Assembly (NCBI GenBank): GCA_037127255.1
Contig: JBANSL010000018.1
Span: forward strand, 17,271,175-17,335,174
DNA length: 64,000 bases
Direction: 5' to 3'
Source of the DNA: Persicaria tinctoria
Taxonomy: Eukaryota > Streptophyta > Magnoliopsida > Caryophyllales > Polygonaceae
How positions within the stretch are numbered: position 1 is the first letter of the stretch; each line of letters begins with the position of its first letter. A program made the position numbers and the translations under genes. Of the stretch, positions 21,906-35,548 are shown in pieces. The notes below the pieces were generated by a model. It saw only the letters and a list, made by a program, of their open reading frames with translations. It was not told the origin of the DNA and searched no databases.

Positions 21906-23341
21906 AAAAATAAACATTTTTAAATTGAAACTCTGAGGGATAATTAAGACATTACACAGACATTACATAGTGGGAAGCTTTGAGCCGTTTGATCAAATGA
22001 ACTCATTAACAATGGATGGTCATGATTAAATAATTTATAACTTGTTATAATGAATAGTAAATTCAGATTGCATATATTGGCACTGGTAGTGATCTTACTT
22101 GAGTTCAGTGTGATTGGGGTTTGGTGATTTTTGATCGGTGATTCAGTATTTGAGGGGTTTTTTTTTCGGGATTTGCTTGTGTTATGTTGCAAAGTTTTAG
22201 GGTGTATTTTGCTGTGAATTCGATTGATTGTTTAATTGTGTGTGTAGTTTTAGATTATTTCCGTCATGGTGTTTAACAAGATCCATTTGCATCAGATTTT
22301 GCCCCTTTTAAAGGTTACGGTCTATGAGTTGGTAAGCGTCTGGTATATCTTTTGACTCAAGTATTTCAGATTTTCACTGATGTTTCTTAGATAAAATGAG
22401 ACGGGAGATGAAGGAACAAGAATTGATCTGCATATAATTTGCATGTCATTGCTGAATGCTTCATTCACTCTTAATCAGTTTTGCTATTTGTAGTGGAAGC
22501 TTATGATTGGGTGTCGTAGAGCTGATCATTGTTCAGTTTAACTGCTCTTTTGAGTAGCTAGTTGTCACCATTCCAGTGCATTGCATTCTTGAGCCTGCTA
22601 GAGAAGTTGAGAATCACTAAAAATTTGCTTAACTGGTCATTTTTTTACTATAAAAGCATGGATTAGAGTTATGATTAATTTGTTTTTCATCTATTTAACA
22701 AGTTGCTGACGAGTAACGCCTTAGTTATTTATAGGACTATCTATACCACCTACTTGAACTCACACACCTTGGAAGGCACTCACAGTGTCACTCACTCAAC
22801 ACTATACCTACTTTACCACCTAGGCGGCTAGGCCTATTTAATTATAGGACTACAAGTTGGGCCGACATTCACATCTTACAAGGGTGATATTTCCATCTAA
22901 TGTCAGCCTATATCATCCATCACGCAACAACACAATTAAAATGGGCTTCCAATATTGGGCCTTAAACCCACTTTTTTGGAAGCCATTTCAAGCCCGATAT
23001 GGAAGCCCAATAATTATATGAAAAATATGAATTAATCTCCAACACCTTCCACATCGATTGTTGGAAGTCATTTATATAGTAGTTATTGATCCATCTCTGT
23101 AAGGCCGCGATAGCTCTGTTAAGCTTGTTCGCCTCTAATTTGTGTTTAAACCTATCAGATTCCCATACGATCCACATCTTAGCCCATATTTTTTCTTTAA
23201 TCCACACGTCTAGCTATTTGCTACCTTCATATTGAATGCTATATAAACTTGTTCATCCGAGAATCGACCCTTGTGTCATCGACATTGTTTCTGTAAAAAT
23301 GAATTAGACAATAAACATAGGTATTAATAAGATTTCAAAAG
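21906..23341. other. non-coding stretch (unit 1)
   Basis: No gene recognised. A plus-strand stretch from ATG 22266 (MVFNKIHLHQILPLLKVTVY) runs to a possible donor GTAAGCG at 22331; it could be a first exon diverging from the block at 21905, but nothing supports a continuation. The rest is AT-rich. Confidence 0.3.
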
Positions 23342-24411
23342 TTATAGCGTGTGTTTGGATTCCATTACATCATGTTTATAATGCAATTATAAGGATAATA
23401 CATTTTTGTTTTGATTGGTATGCACACATTACAATGTAGTTTATTTTAAACCAATCTTAACTTAAATACATTGTAAACCGTGTGATGAGCGGTTTTTAGT
23501 CGCGTAAACCGTATCAAAATAAAACTCAAGCCTACAAACTAGTATAGCAAGCAAGTAAGAGGTCGATCCCACAGAGAATCAAGTATTTCTCAGCAATGTG
23601 TATTTACCAATTAGTAGAAAGGGGGGTTTTGGTTGATTGAGATTGAAAAGAAAACAAAATAAACTATAAACAGATTGATGCAAAACAATTTAGAGAAATC
23701 GATCTACCTACAACTATCCACTTTATTTGGTTGAATTGATATTGTAACTTTCTCTTGTCCTTTTATGATTCCTATTGATGCCCTTGTCCCGACTTAATAT
23801 AGTTACTAGTCCAATCAGTCCTAGAAACCCTTATCAATCGAACAGTCCCTAAAGAAGGATTTTACTCAATTGATAGCTTTAAGTTCAGAGATTAACCAAG
23901 GTATTTGCAGTCCCTAAAGAGGGATTTAACAACACATCCAACTTCCTACCCATCCAATTAGTTCAATCAGCCCTAAAGGGATAAGTTTGCTACTTGGGTT
24001 AAGGTTCGCAATCAGGAATCTACAAACCCCTAGCAATTGAATTGATCTAAATAGTTGGCCAGACAAGATAGAACAAAACAATAAACAATCAAGCACAAAG
24101 AAGTTGAAGCATCCAATATAGGAAATAAGGAACAAGATTCAGAAACTCACAATCAATCCAAACAAAGCTTCAAATTGCAAGTAGAACGAAGAGAGTTTAG
24201 CCGCCCATGGCGAACATCGCTCTCTCTCCAATTGTCTGATAGAACGTGGAATAGATTAGAAGTTTTTGGAAAAATAACTAAAAGTGGCCTTATAAAAGAT
24301 CCCAAGTCGGCCACCAAAACAACTAGAATAAAAACTAGGGTTTTAATATTCAAAACGCTGCGTACTGGTGCTGACGGCACATGCGGCGGCCGCAGCATCA
24401 GCATTCCTCTT
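23342..24411. mobile_element. TIR element truncated by the duplication junction (unit 1)
   Basis: The left end (TTA, then GCGTGTGTTTGGATTCC) and the start of the body, including GTGATGAGCGGTTTTTAGTCG and AGGTCGATCCCACAGAGAA, are identical to 31698 onward. Here it is cut at 24411 where unit 2 begins, so the right end is missing. Confidence 0.6.
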
Positions 24412-24512
24412 TCACTCGATCCATCACCCATCTGTCACCCGGATTTTTTCGGATTTTCACCCTAATAATCGGGTCGGGTGAGACGGTCACCCACGGGTGA
24501 TTTCCAGCCCTA

Positions 24513-26156
24513 CATGTAGAATTGAAGTATGGTTGATGTACAAAGGATCCCCTTTTTCTAGGGTTGCTTGTGATCAAAGAATTGTCCCCCACCTTGATCC
24601 CAATCGAAAACCCCCTTTTTTCCTCTTTCTCCCAAATTACTCCCTCTATTTCACTCCTCTACTTCCTTCGTCCCTAATTCCTTTTGAAATTTCAGTTTGG
24701 TTGATCATTGAAGAAACCCCCAATTTCTTAGGATTTGACTTGGTGAATATTTCTTTCCTGAGAATTCTAGAAACTAATCTGAATCATGTTAAGTTGGATG
24801 ACATTATGAGAAAGGGTTTTAGCCCGTGGAACTATTTACACAATTTTAAGTAAAGTGAAGCTGGAAGGATTGTGGTGATATGGGATCCTTCAATGGTTGA
24901 ATTTGTGCACCAACGAACTACAGATCAGTTGATCCGTGGCCAATTAATTTGCAGAGTTACAGGTAAAAAGTTTGAAGTAGCACAAGTCTATGGTTTACAT
25001 ACAATTGTTAGAAGGAGAGCTCTATGGGATGATCTGATTGATTGCTGAAAATGATAGAAGACAGGGGTCTTGGATGATCATGGGAGACTTTAATGCTGAG
25101 ATGAGATCTTGTGAAAGGAAGAACGGCTCAACTATTTCAGCTTATGAGATCTTAGATTTATGGGACTGTTGTGTTGAGCTGGTTCTTAGAGATGTTATGA
25201 GTTGTGGCCAGGAACACACATGGTTCAAATGAAAAAAATCCACAAAGATAGATAGAGTGATGGTCAATGATTGGTTGGACTCTTTGAGCTATTACTGTAA
25301 AGCCTCATTCCTTATCCCTAAAGTCTTCTCTGACCATTGCGAGGTGGTTGTTGAAGTTCTCGAGCAACATGCCAGGAAAAGGGTGTCTTTCAAATTTTTT
25401 CACATGTGGTCTCAGCATGAGAACTTTCAGCAAACTGTGAGGCAAAATTCGGAACATGCTGGATGGGGTACTGAACAATATTTTATGCAAAAAACTGCAT
25501 ATATAACCTAAAACAACCCCTCAAGGACTTGAATAAGTTGCACTACTCCAACATCAAAGCTCAAGCCAAAGAAGCTGAAGAGGAGTATGAAAGGTCCTTC
25601 CTAGCCTTAAGAGATGACTCTGAATCCCCCTTGCTCTTACAGAAGATGGAAATGGCTAAGAAAAAGGCAAGAAGATTAAACGAAGCTGAATTAAAATTCA
25701 ACTATCAGCTTGCCAAGAAGATTAAAAGAAGCTGAATTAAAATTCAACTCTCAGCTTGCCAAGGCTATGCACACCTTCAAAGGCGACAAATGCAACTCAT
25801 ATTTCCATGGTTTGATGAGGAAAAATATGAGGAGGAACCATGTCAGTTCCCTGATAAAAGAAGATGGCCTTGAAACCACTTCACTTGAAGTTGTTAGCCA
25901 GTAGTTTGAGTGTTTTTATAAGGACCTCCTGATTGGAACCTTGAAGCCTACTGAAGATGTTGACCCGAGAATCATAAGAGATGGGGGAGCTACTCTGAAA
26001 AATGACAGACATGAAGGGTTGATAAAACCTGTTTCTCCAAATAAAATCAAGGCAGCTCTTTGGAGTATAGGAGATGATAAGTCACTTGGGCCTGATGGGA
26101 ACACCTCCTCGAAATTCCTGTGCAGCAAAAGCAATCTAGTATCCAAAAGTGCAACC
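24513..26156 (+). pseudogene. dead LINE: endonuclease and start of reverse transcriptase (unit 2)
   Basis: Identical in every stop and frameshift to the LINE at 16157-17800: GDFNA at about 25090, FSDH at about 25330 and the RT start DDKSLGPDG at about 26075. Confidence 0.8.
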
Positions 26157-27555
26157 ATAGAAATATCAAATTCATGACAATAATTATTTATAATGCTATT
26201 TTTTATGCGGTCCTTAAGCTAGACCACATATATTCCAAGCTGCGATTTTCAGTCTATCCATCACAAGCTAAGGACTGAGTGCTACCTTCACGAGTGTCTA
26301 CATTTCTTCCATAAGCTTTAGCGCCTGCATCACGTACTCCGAATGTGAAGAGAGTATTCATCTTGAAGAGCCTGAAATATACTAGCCGTACTGCTTGAGC
26401 TGATTTTACTCACTGTCTTCCCTTTGCTCTCAACACTCTTAGTCTTAGCTACCTTCCTACCTTGCACCAGCTACCGTGCTGTTTTCTGCTCATTTCTCTG
26501 CCCTTATGCCACAACATCCCGTGTGTTACACGTTTCAACTTCAGCTGCTCTTGAAGCTTCCCATGGTTCATTTTTTATTCGATTTTTTATTCGATTAAAG
26601 ATGACCTAAGTTCTTGATTATCCATTTTTTATTCGATTAAAGATGATCCAAGTTGCATTCAAGATTTCCCCAATTTGTATATCTCTTTATTAATTGAAGG
26701 AACCCTACAATAATCTCTAGTTGCAGTGATTGAAACTTGAAAGGGATTGATTGATTGAAACTTGTGCAGATACTTCTTATGCAATTCTGTACATAGGCCA
26801 ACCTCCAAAGCCCTTTTATCTTGACTAGGTGTGTTTTGGCGCACATCCGCGCACCTCGGTTGCAACATGAATCACACACCATATAAAGTACTTGAGCAAC
26901 AATAACATTCACAAATAATCGTACTTGTGATGAACTACAAACAAAAGGAGGCACACCCTCTGGCCATCTATGGGCCTTTGGCCGGTTGGGTATCTTTGGA
27001 GGTGAATCTTCCTAGCTCGATGTTTAGCCTTGAAGTCGTCGATGGCAGATGAAATTGCTGATTTTTCAGAGCTGTTAGGGGCTGTTTTTAGTCCCTTTTT
27101 CTTCACCTTCTGGGGCTAACTGAAGACTTGCACCTGCTTGGATGTGCATGTGCATTTAGTGTAAAAGAACATCACATTTTCAAGTCTCAAAACATTTATT
27201 ATACATGGTTTTGGAATCTTTTGATGAACAGCTAGCTACTTTATCAGGAATTGATATGCATATCTTCCAACTGAAAAATATGTTATAAGTTATCTATAAA
27301 ATATTATTCACAAGGCCATAACCTAATCTTAAATGTCTAGCATTGTTTCCCTAAGACTTGCCCATATAATTATGAGATAAAGTAACAAGGATATGAAATT
27401 TGAGTCTCAACAGTACTGTCTGAAGTAGATTAAACACCAAGGGATTAAATTCGAAGGACTTAAAAAAATTACAAAGGAAAAAAATGGTGAACTTGAAATA
27501 AATGATGAACACTGAGATAGAGTAAGGAGTGGCAAGAAACATGTACCCAGAGGAG

Positions 27556-27680
27556 ATGAAGAGGAGGAGCATTGAAGTAGGATGAAGACGAGCACCAGCT
27601 ATGGTGACTAACAGAAGGTTTGCACAAGGCCCACATCTCACTGTGACTATTGTTAACATCTTGCTGCATGGTACACTCAC
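27556..27680 (-). pseudogene. YABBY zinc-finger exon fragment (unit 2)
   Basis: Identical to 19200-19324: acceptor, VSVPCSKMLTIVTVRCG, then PCANLLLV. A lone exon without partners. Confidence 0.75.
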
Positions 27681-29640
27681 CTGCCCCACCCAAACTACTA
27701 TTTTTGTGATATCAATCCTAACACAGTATCTAATGAATTTGCAACTTTTAAAACCTAACTGTTTACTTTTAAAAAAAAAAATTAAAGTCTGTTAAAAACA
27801 GAGAGGGATTGATCATGCCAAATTTCAGGGTCAACAAGGTTGGTAGATTACTTTCCTGTTAGGGAAGATACACGAAGGAGACCAAGAGGCATACCTTGGG
27901 TCCCAGAACGATCTTAGACCATTCAGGCTCAATCTCGAATGCAAGGGCATGTGGGTGTGTCTTGGGTAATCGAAGTGCACTCAAGTGCTGGCTTGGAAAA
28001 TGCAAGCTCAAATTTCAGATATCATGCATTGCTTTTAGTTTTGCAGATGAAAATGGTTTCTTTTTTCTTCTCTAATTTAGCTTTCCCAACAGAACACGAC
28101 AATGAGCAGCTAGCTTTAAGCTGGTGCTCTTCTGAAGATAGCTAATGGCTCTGCTGGTGAATTAGCTTACCTGCATCATGATTGCTCTCCAAAGATAGTT
28201 CACTGAGATATAAAATTCATACATTATGTGAAATAAAAATTCGAATAGTAAAACCTGCAGGTTATGTTTCTACTGTATGCTTACTTTGTGAATGTAACAG
28301 GGGAAATTCATTTTCATTTGTTGTTCCCTCTGCGTGTGATTTATGTATGTCTTGTGCAGGTAATCGTACATTTGGGTTTAAGAAAAATTTAGATCTCATG
28401 GATAAAGACACAAACGTGTTCGAGGTATAAATATTAAATCCTATAACTCGGTTCTAATTATACTTAGTGCACACATAACATTGAGAAGGGGCAATGGAAA
28501 ACAAGAATGAAAAGTATGTGTCTATGATAGTGAAATTGTTTCTTACAGTTCTACTCTCCCGCTATTATTATTATTATCCATTACTTGTCAAAGTCTATAA
28601 GAGCATAGAGATAATTAGCTTAGCAATAGGCATATATAGCAACCAAGAAAATTCAACATTTCACATATGAGTCACAAGGTGTAAAACATTACAAAGAGTT
28701 TCATGATAGGTTTCTTTTAGATTCTGATACACAAGAAGAATAGATATGAGAATTGAGAAGATTTTGAGAAGAGTGAAGGAGCATACGGATTTGATTTTTG
28801 TAACACGGCTGACATTACTGCTTGGCACGATAAGCCGGGCTACCTCCCATCTTGAGGTCCCACCAAGATTGCTCAATGAACAGCTTGAATAACGTGGATC
28901 ACTTCCTGTGTAATTATCCAAAATAGGGGATCATGAACTTCATCTAGAAAATCATTGACACTTTCTTAAATATGCATGTATCAATATGATTTGACTGGTA
29001 TCGTATGTATTTCTATATGAGCTTGTTAACACATTTAACACTATAACACTGTAATTATACAAATTAGGGGATCATGGACTTCATCTAGAAAATCATTGAC
29101 ACTTTCTTAAATATGCATGTATTAAATATGATTGACTGGTCCGTATGTATGTCTATATGAGCATGTCAACTTGTTATGACATTTAACACAATGTTAAATG
29201 TGTTTAAACAAAAGAGAAGATGCTGCAGAAAGCTCTAAACAAAAAGGCTTGTGACTGATAATATTTTCTAGGATGACAAGGAAATTTGGTATGCTATACT
29301 CTTGTTTTTCCTTCTCTTGATACACAAAATGAAGTCACCTGATTAACACCAACTTAATAGAATTAACATTAATGTTTCCCTAGAGGTTTTGACATATTGA
29401 AACCAATCTTTTTTCTTCAGTTTATCTTCTAGAAAGAAAATTTCATGGTTAGATAAAAGTCACCAGCTTTTAACTTTGTTCATAACCTGAGCAGTACGTA
29501 AACAACATTGAGATTCATTCACGATGAATATCCACATGAATGAATCGAATTGGGATGGCTATGATGGACTAAACGAGAACGAGGACTTTTGAATATCATC
29601 CATTATTTCAAAAGAAGAAGATGTCTATCTAACCCTTTTC

Positions 29641-30261
29641 TTTTCTCAGTGGACAAAAGTTTGCATATGCTTCTCCACAGCCCTAACACAGTCATAAGCC
29701 ACCGAAATTGAGCAGGAATTTTTTTTCAGAAAACCCTGCAACCGAAAAATGAAGAAGCATAAATTAGGGAATTAGATATAAGAGATTACAGTCGATTGAA
29801 ACAAGGTCTAATCAGTTTACTGAAATCACTACCCTGACATCAAATTGAATTACAAACCCCCAATTCCGACTAATATCAGTCGAATCGACTTCTCCTGAAT
29901 CAAAAAAGGATAAGCTCAAATCTCCTAAATCGAAATCAAATTTCAGTCAATAGCCTTAAAAAAATCTAGAATAACAAGAGCAAACAGGAAGAGGACTCCT
30001 AAAAGATCAAATCTATCAACCCTAATTCAGAAATAAACAAACCTGGTAGCCCGAAAAAAATGAGAAAATTGATCGTCTTGGACACTAAAGTCGGCGAGCA
30101 GAAGAATAATGCGGTCTGTAGGCGACGAAGGAGCTCGAAAGAAACTATAGTGGCGGCGAAGGCGGTAGAGGTGATCTCCGGAGGAGAGAGAGGTCCCCTG
30201 GAAAGGGGGAGAGAGGCTCTTTGGGAATTAGATGAAAAGACCAATATGGGCACCGAAACAA
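29641..30261 (-). other. possible 5' end of a minus-strand gene (unit 2)
   Basis: Identical to 21285-21905; see that entry. No family recognised. Confidence 0.3.
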
Positions 30262-31697
30262 AAAAATAAACATTTTTAAATTGAAACTCTGAGGGATAAT
30301 TAAGACATTACACAGACATTACATAGTGGGAAGCTTTGAGCCGTTTGATCAAATGAACTCATTAACAATGGATGGTCATGATTAAATAATTTATAACTTG
30401 TTATAATGAATAGTAAATTCAGATTGCATATATTGGCACTGGTAGTGATCTTACTTGAGTTCAGTGTGATTGGGGTTTGGTGATTTTTGATCGGTGATTC
30501 AGTATTTGAGGGGTTTTTTTTTCGGGATTTGCTTGTGTTATGTTGCAAAGTTTTAGGGTGTATTTTGCTGTGAATTCGATTGATTGTTTAATTGTGTGTG
30601 TAGTTTTAGATTATTTCCGTCATGGTGTTTAACAAGATCCATTTGCATCAGATTTTGCCCCTTTTAAAGGTTACGGTCTATGAGTTGGTAAGCGTCTGGT
30701 ATATCTTTTGACTCAAGTATTTCAGATTTTCACTGATGTTTCTTAGATAAAATGAGACGGGAGATGAAGGAACAAGAATTGATCTGCATATAATTTGCAT
30801 GTCATTGCTGAATGCTTCATTCACTCTTAATCAGTTTTGCTATTTGTAGTGGAAGCTTATGATTGGGTGTCGTAGAGCTGATCATTGTTCAGTTTAACTG
30901 CTCTTTTGAGTAGCTAGTTGTCACCATTCCAGTGCATTGCATTCTTGAGCCTGCTAGAGAAGTTGAGAATCACTAAAAATTTGCTTAACTGGTCATTTTT
31001 TTACTATAAAAGCATGGATTAGAGTTATGATTAATTTGTTTTTCATCTATTTAACAAGTTGCTGACGAGTAACGCCTTAGTTATTTATAGGACTATCTAT
31101 ACCACCTACTTGAACTCACACACCTTGGAAGGCACTCACAGTGTCACTCACTCAACACTATACCTACTTTACCACCTAGGCGGCTAGGCCTATTTAATTA
31201 TAGGACTACAAGTTGGGCCGACATTCACATCTTACAAGGGTGATATTTCCATCTAATGTCAGCCTATATCATCCATCACGCAACAACACAATTAAAATGG
31301 GCTTCCAATATTGGGCCTTAAACCCACTTTTTTGGAAGCCATTTCAAGCCCGATATGGAAGCCCAATAATTATATGAAAAATATGAATTAATCTCCAACA
31401 CCTTCCACATCGATTGTTGGAAGTCATTTATATAGTAGTTATTGATCCATCTCTGTAAGGCCGCGATAGCTCTGTTAAGCTTGTTCGCCTCTAATTTGTG
31501 TTTAAACCTATCAGATTCCCATACGATCCACATCTTAGCCCATATTTTTTCTTTAATCCACACGTCTAGCTATTTGCTACCTTCATATTGAATGCTATAT
31601 AAACTTGTTCATCCGAGAATCGACCCTTGTGTCATCGACATTGTTTCTGTAAAAATGAATTAGACAATAAACATAGGTATTAATAAGATTTCAAAAG

Positions 31698-33296
31698 TTA
31701 TAGCGTGTGTTTGGATTCCATTACATCATGTTTATAATGCAATTATAAGGATAATACATTTTTGTTTTGATTGGTATGCACACATTACAATGTAGTTTAT
31801 TTTAAACCAATCTTAACTTAAATACATTGTAAACCGTGTGATGAGCGGTTTTTAGTCGCGTAAACCGTATCAAAATAAAACTCAAGCCTACAAACTAGTA
31901 TAGCAAGCAAGTAAGAGGTCGATCCCACAGAGAATCAAGTATTTCTCAGCAATGTGTATTTACCAATTAGTAGAAAGGGGGGTTTTGGTTGATTGAGATT
32001 GAAAAGAAAACAAAATAAACTATAAACAGATTGATGCAAAACAATTTAGAGAAATCGATCTACCTACAACTATCCACTTTATTTGGTTGAATTGATATTG
32101 TAACTTTCTCTTGTCCTTTTATGATTCCTATTGATGCCCTTGTCCCGACTTAATATAGTTACTAGTCCAATCAGTCCTAGAAACCCTTATCAATCGAACA
32201 GTCCCTAAAGAAGGATTTTACTCAATTGATAGCTTTAAGTTCAGAGATTAACCAAGGTATTTGCAGTCCCTAAAGAGGGATTTAACAACACATCCAACTT
32301 CCTACCCATCCAATTAGTTCAATCAGCCCTAAAGGGATAAGTTTGCTACTTGGGTTAAGGTTCGCAATCAGGAATCTACAAACCCCTAGCAATTGAATTG
32401 ATCTAAATAGTTGGCCAGACAAGATAGAACAAAACAATAAACAATCAAGCACAAAGAAGTTGAAGCATCCAATATAGGAAATAAGGAACAAGATTCAGAA
32501 ACTCACAATCAATCCAAACAAAGCTTCAAATTGCAAGTAGAACGAAGAGAGTTTAGCCGCCCATGGCGAACATCGCTCTCTCTCCAATTGTCTGATAGAA
32601 CGTGGAATAGATTAGAAGTTTTTGGAAAAATAACTAAAAGTGGCCTTATAAAAGATCCCAAGTCGGCCACCAAAACAACTAGAATAAAAACTAGGGTTTT
32701 AATATTCAAAACGCTGCGTACTGGTGCTGACGGCACATGCGGCGGCCGCAGCATCAGCATTCCTCTTGCATCTTCCCTGGCGGCGGCCGCTGCATTGGTC
32801 TTTCACGGAAAATACGTCTTGACGTCTACATGAAAGTTGTAGCTCTCTGAAAGAGCTTTCCAACGCATGGTCATAATAGTCGATCGGACAACCGAGGCCT
32901 CCAGAAAGTGCAAAACAAGTTCAGCATGTCTAGCGACAACTTCTGCAGACTTGTTCTTCGTTTAGGTTCGCTTCTTCTTCTCAGGACCTCTTGAGATCTT
33001 CATGTAAGCTTCTTCGATCAACTAGACATTCTCATCCAATGCGTTATCAACCCATTTATACTTCTCGGATCCACAGTTACATGAAATAATCAATAAAAAC
33101 GTGTAGATTCCGACTCCACCAACATAGAAAGCAAATATGCAAATTCTACTTAAATCATGCATGATATGCATCTTAACTAAGCTAAATGCAACCTATTATG
33201 CCTACCTAAATGCACGCTATCACCGTGCTAATCAAACATCAACTTTAAATTTTGCATTATAATCATAATACAATTTGAATCCAAACACACCCCTAA
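31698..33296. mobile_element. non-autonomous TIR element, PIF/Harbinger-like ends
   Basis: Left end GTGTGTTTGGATTCC and inverted right end GGGGTGTGTTTGGATTC, both next to TTA/TAA, which is the target trinucleotide of PIF/Harbinger elements. The body includes a conserved phrase found in many plant repeats (AAGTTGTAGCTCTCTGAAAG, GAGCTTTCCAACGCATGGTC at about 32833-32870) and a GC-rich piece with GGCGGCCGC. No transposase frame. It spans the right breakpoint of the tandem duplication (32767). Confidence 0.5.
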
Positions 33297-33652
33297 TACA
33301 TACTCAATTTGATCGTCAAGTGTAACTGTGTAAATCTTATTAGTAAGTCTATTGTAACTATAATTACCGAACATTTAAAATTTAAACATTACATATATGT
33401 TAGCTAATTCACAAGATCAACGAGTAGATTCAATGTATACCTTTTAAACATTTGTTCCATCTGCAACTGCAACACCATTGTTTGAGTGGCCCTTTTGGGA
33501 TTGGAGCACTTAATTGTAAGTGTTGAAGGTCGTGATCGGGTTCTCTATACTCAAAATCAAATATTATTTATTATTTATTTTAATTATTTTCGATCAAGGA
33601 TTACTCACTATTTCTTTTCTCTGCAAAGTAATTTTCATTTTTCAGCAAGGAA

Positions 33653-34280
33653 TTGCAAAAAAATGGAAGGGCGAGGAGTCGGAGGGAGAATCAAAGCAAT
33701 GGAAGCCCTGGATTGCAGGGGAGGGGAGTGCGGCAGGCGGCAAGGGCGACTGCAGCCCACACGCTACTACTCACCTTCACCATTGTTCTCGTTCTCAAGC
33801 TCCACCACCATCCCCTCTCCTTTTCTTGCTCTTGGTGGTTCGTTTTCCTCTTTCAACTCATCGATTCACTCCTTTCGATTTCACCTATTTCTTTGAATTC
33901 TCAGCTTCGCGGGGTGTAAAGAACGTAATTTTGACAATGAAATTCAAAATCGAGACCAATTTATGAATGAAAAGTGAAATCCCTAATTTAATCCTCATAG
34001 ATGGCCAGATATTGTTTCTGTTTCGTTGCTTAAATTGTTTCTGAATTGAAGTCAAATAAACTAGTTTGAGATTGAAAACTAGTTCAGATTGAAATTGATG
34101 TGGCGTTGTGTTGGTGCATTTTTGTCCAATGAGAGTATGAGACTGCATGATTGGAAAATTAGTTTTTATATATATATATATATATGCGGGCTTTTGTTTT
34201 CCCTCTGGTTATTTCACATAGTTTTTGCCATGTGGAGATTCTTCATCCCTGCGCGCTCCTCAGGAATTAAATGCTCCTCT
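33653..34280 (+). pseudogene. TMEM185 / Fragile-X-F-associated-like membrane protein fragment
   Basis: The first block (about 33700-33850) reads ARATAAHTLLLTFTIVLVLK then LHHHPLSFSCSWW, matching the first span of plant transmembrane Fragile-X-F-associated proteins (A-A-H-x-L-L-F-x-F-T...L-K-L-D-H...S-Y-S-W-W). The second block (about 34187-34275) reads LLFSLWLFHIVFAMWRFFIP then ARSS, matching the next segment (PLWLFHAV.A.GRFSLPAPS). The blocks are separated by about 330 bp of intron-like DNA including a (TA)n run. The rest of the protein is missing. Frame and splice sites around the first block are uncertain. Confidence 0.55.
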
Positions 34281-34299
34281 GGTATATTTTCCCCCTAAT

Positions 34300-35020
34300 T
34301 ACTACTATGTTCCAAGTATTATAAATCATTTATAATGTTGTAATGGAATCCGTTTCATGTTGTTGTCGTGCTACTCCGTTGCTTATTGCCTTTGAACTGC
34401 TTCTTTTCATATATTTGGAGAGCTCTTCTAGTGCGTTTTCGTGATCTATAAACATTGAATCATGTTGCGGTTGTGAATTTGAACATTGTTTTCCTCCCAA
34501 TTTATCTCTTGGAAACAATCATTATAATAGACAATTTAAGGTACCCCCTAATTTGTACACTAGTTCTTATATATTATTCTTCATCATCCATGTATTTGAA
34601 ATGCTAATGCCTTCTGGTTTACATATATGATCTAGTTGTTTAATGATACACCCTTCTAACATTATACATAGCACTTGGCATTTCGGAATGTCTGCTTCTC
34701 CTCACTAATCTTGGATAATGCCATTGCAGAATGGGCTTCCCACTATTTCTAGTTGATTTTGAACTAAGCGGGATCGATAGAAAGTTGTAATTCATCTTCC
34801 CATTATCATTTCTCAGTACGCTTCTCCTCACTAATCTTTGATGATGCAATTACAATGAACCTGCTCTGAAGAAGAAGCAACCAGAGTTGAATGCTATATA
34901 TTGTAATGTAAGTTACACATTGTAGAGTTGATGTCCATATTTTCTTTGTATTGCTCTTTTTTTTGGTTATCTTCCTAACATTAAGATTTGCCTAATCTCT
35001 CTCAACTATACTGGGTGCAG
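34300..35020. other. non-coding stretch
   Basis: AT-rich with no gene recognised. A phrase CTTCTCCTCACTAATCTT occurs at about 34690 and 34823. Confidence 0.35.
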
Positions 35021-35022
35021 TA

Positions 35023-35232
35023 ATGCTCAACTACTTTGTCCATGCCTTTCATCCTAGGTGCTACGGTGTCCATGGTTCAGATGAAAATACCAATTATCAT
35101 CTAAACCATGAGGAAGGTAATCAATGGGCCGAGTTCATGAATCGGATGACAAATTTACAATCAAAAGTCAATTCATTGATGCCTAAGAAGGATAAAACAC
35201 CTCCAGCAACGAACAACTCATGGGGAAGGTAA
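35023..35232 (+). other. exon-like open stretch before channel relic D
   Basis: An open stretch between an acceptor (GGTGCAG at about 35021) and a donor (GGAAG/GTAATT at about 35230). It reads with NHEEGNQWAEFMNRMTNLQS and NNSWGR at its end. About 85 bp later channel relic D starts at an acceptor. It may be the exon coding the cytosolic N-terminus missing from copies A and B, but I cannot match it to a family. Confidence 0.3.
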
Positions 35233-35315
35233 TTGTAGTAATTTGCCAATCCCAACAGCTTCTAGAGTATAAATTAGCTACTTTGATTTTTTTGCATGTT
35301 CTACAACTTTTATAG

Positions 35316-35548
35316 AGTATTCAGCCTTCTAGCAGCAATCTTCTCCATTCTCGCACTCTATTCAGCTTGAGTTTCTTCTCGGAGACTCCACGCTTCATAT
35401 CCATTGCCGAGTTCGCGGTGAGCATTGTCCTTGCAGTCGACCTCGTGTTCCGAGTTCATCTTGCATCGACATCTGGAGATGCCGCTAGATTTATAAGAGA
35501 GATCGTTGTATGTATCGTTCCGTAGGCATGGGGGTTTATCACCTTACT
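35316..35548 (+). pseudogene. Shaker-type K+ channel relic, S1-S3 part (copy D)
   Basis: After the acceptor TATAG the sequence follows exon 1 of copies A and B with frameshifts: LLAAIFSILALYSA (S1), SFFSETPRFISIAEF, VSIVLAVDLVFR (S2), TSGDAARFIREIVVCIVP, then a stop and AWGFIT. Copy B has the corresponding SFFSETPHLL and GAATRFFYA. It breaks off at about 35548, where it joins repeat R3 directly. No later exon is found. Confidence 0.6.

Larger units (their letters stand above)
16055..24410. repeat. 8,356-bp tandem duplication, unit 1
   Basis: Every landmark in this unit recurs 8,356 bp downstream with the same sequence and spacing. The match starts at 16054 (16053 A versus 24409 C) and ends at 24411 (24412 T versus 32768 G). 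The two bases TT at 24410-24411 are shared by both ends, that is, 2 bp of microhomology. All open frames of the two units translate identically. Contents: LINE remnant, YABBY exon, putative UTR/exon pair and part of a TIR element. Confidence 0.95.
24411..32766. repeat. 8,356-bp tandem duplication, unit 2
   Basis: Direct repeat of 16055-24410. The junction joins the body of the TIR element (left) to the last 100 bp of the hAT-like element (right). The rest of the TIR element continues past 32766 in this unit only, so the ancestral order is hAT-like element - unit - remainder of the TIR element. Confidence 0.95.
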
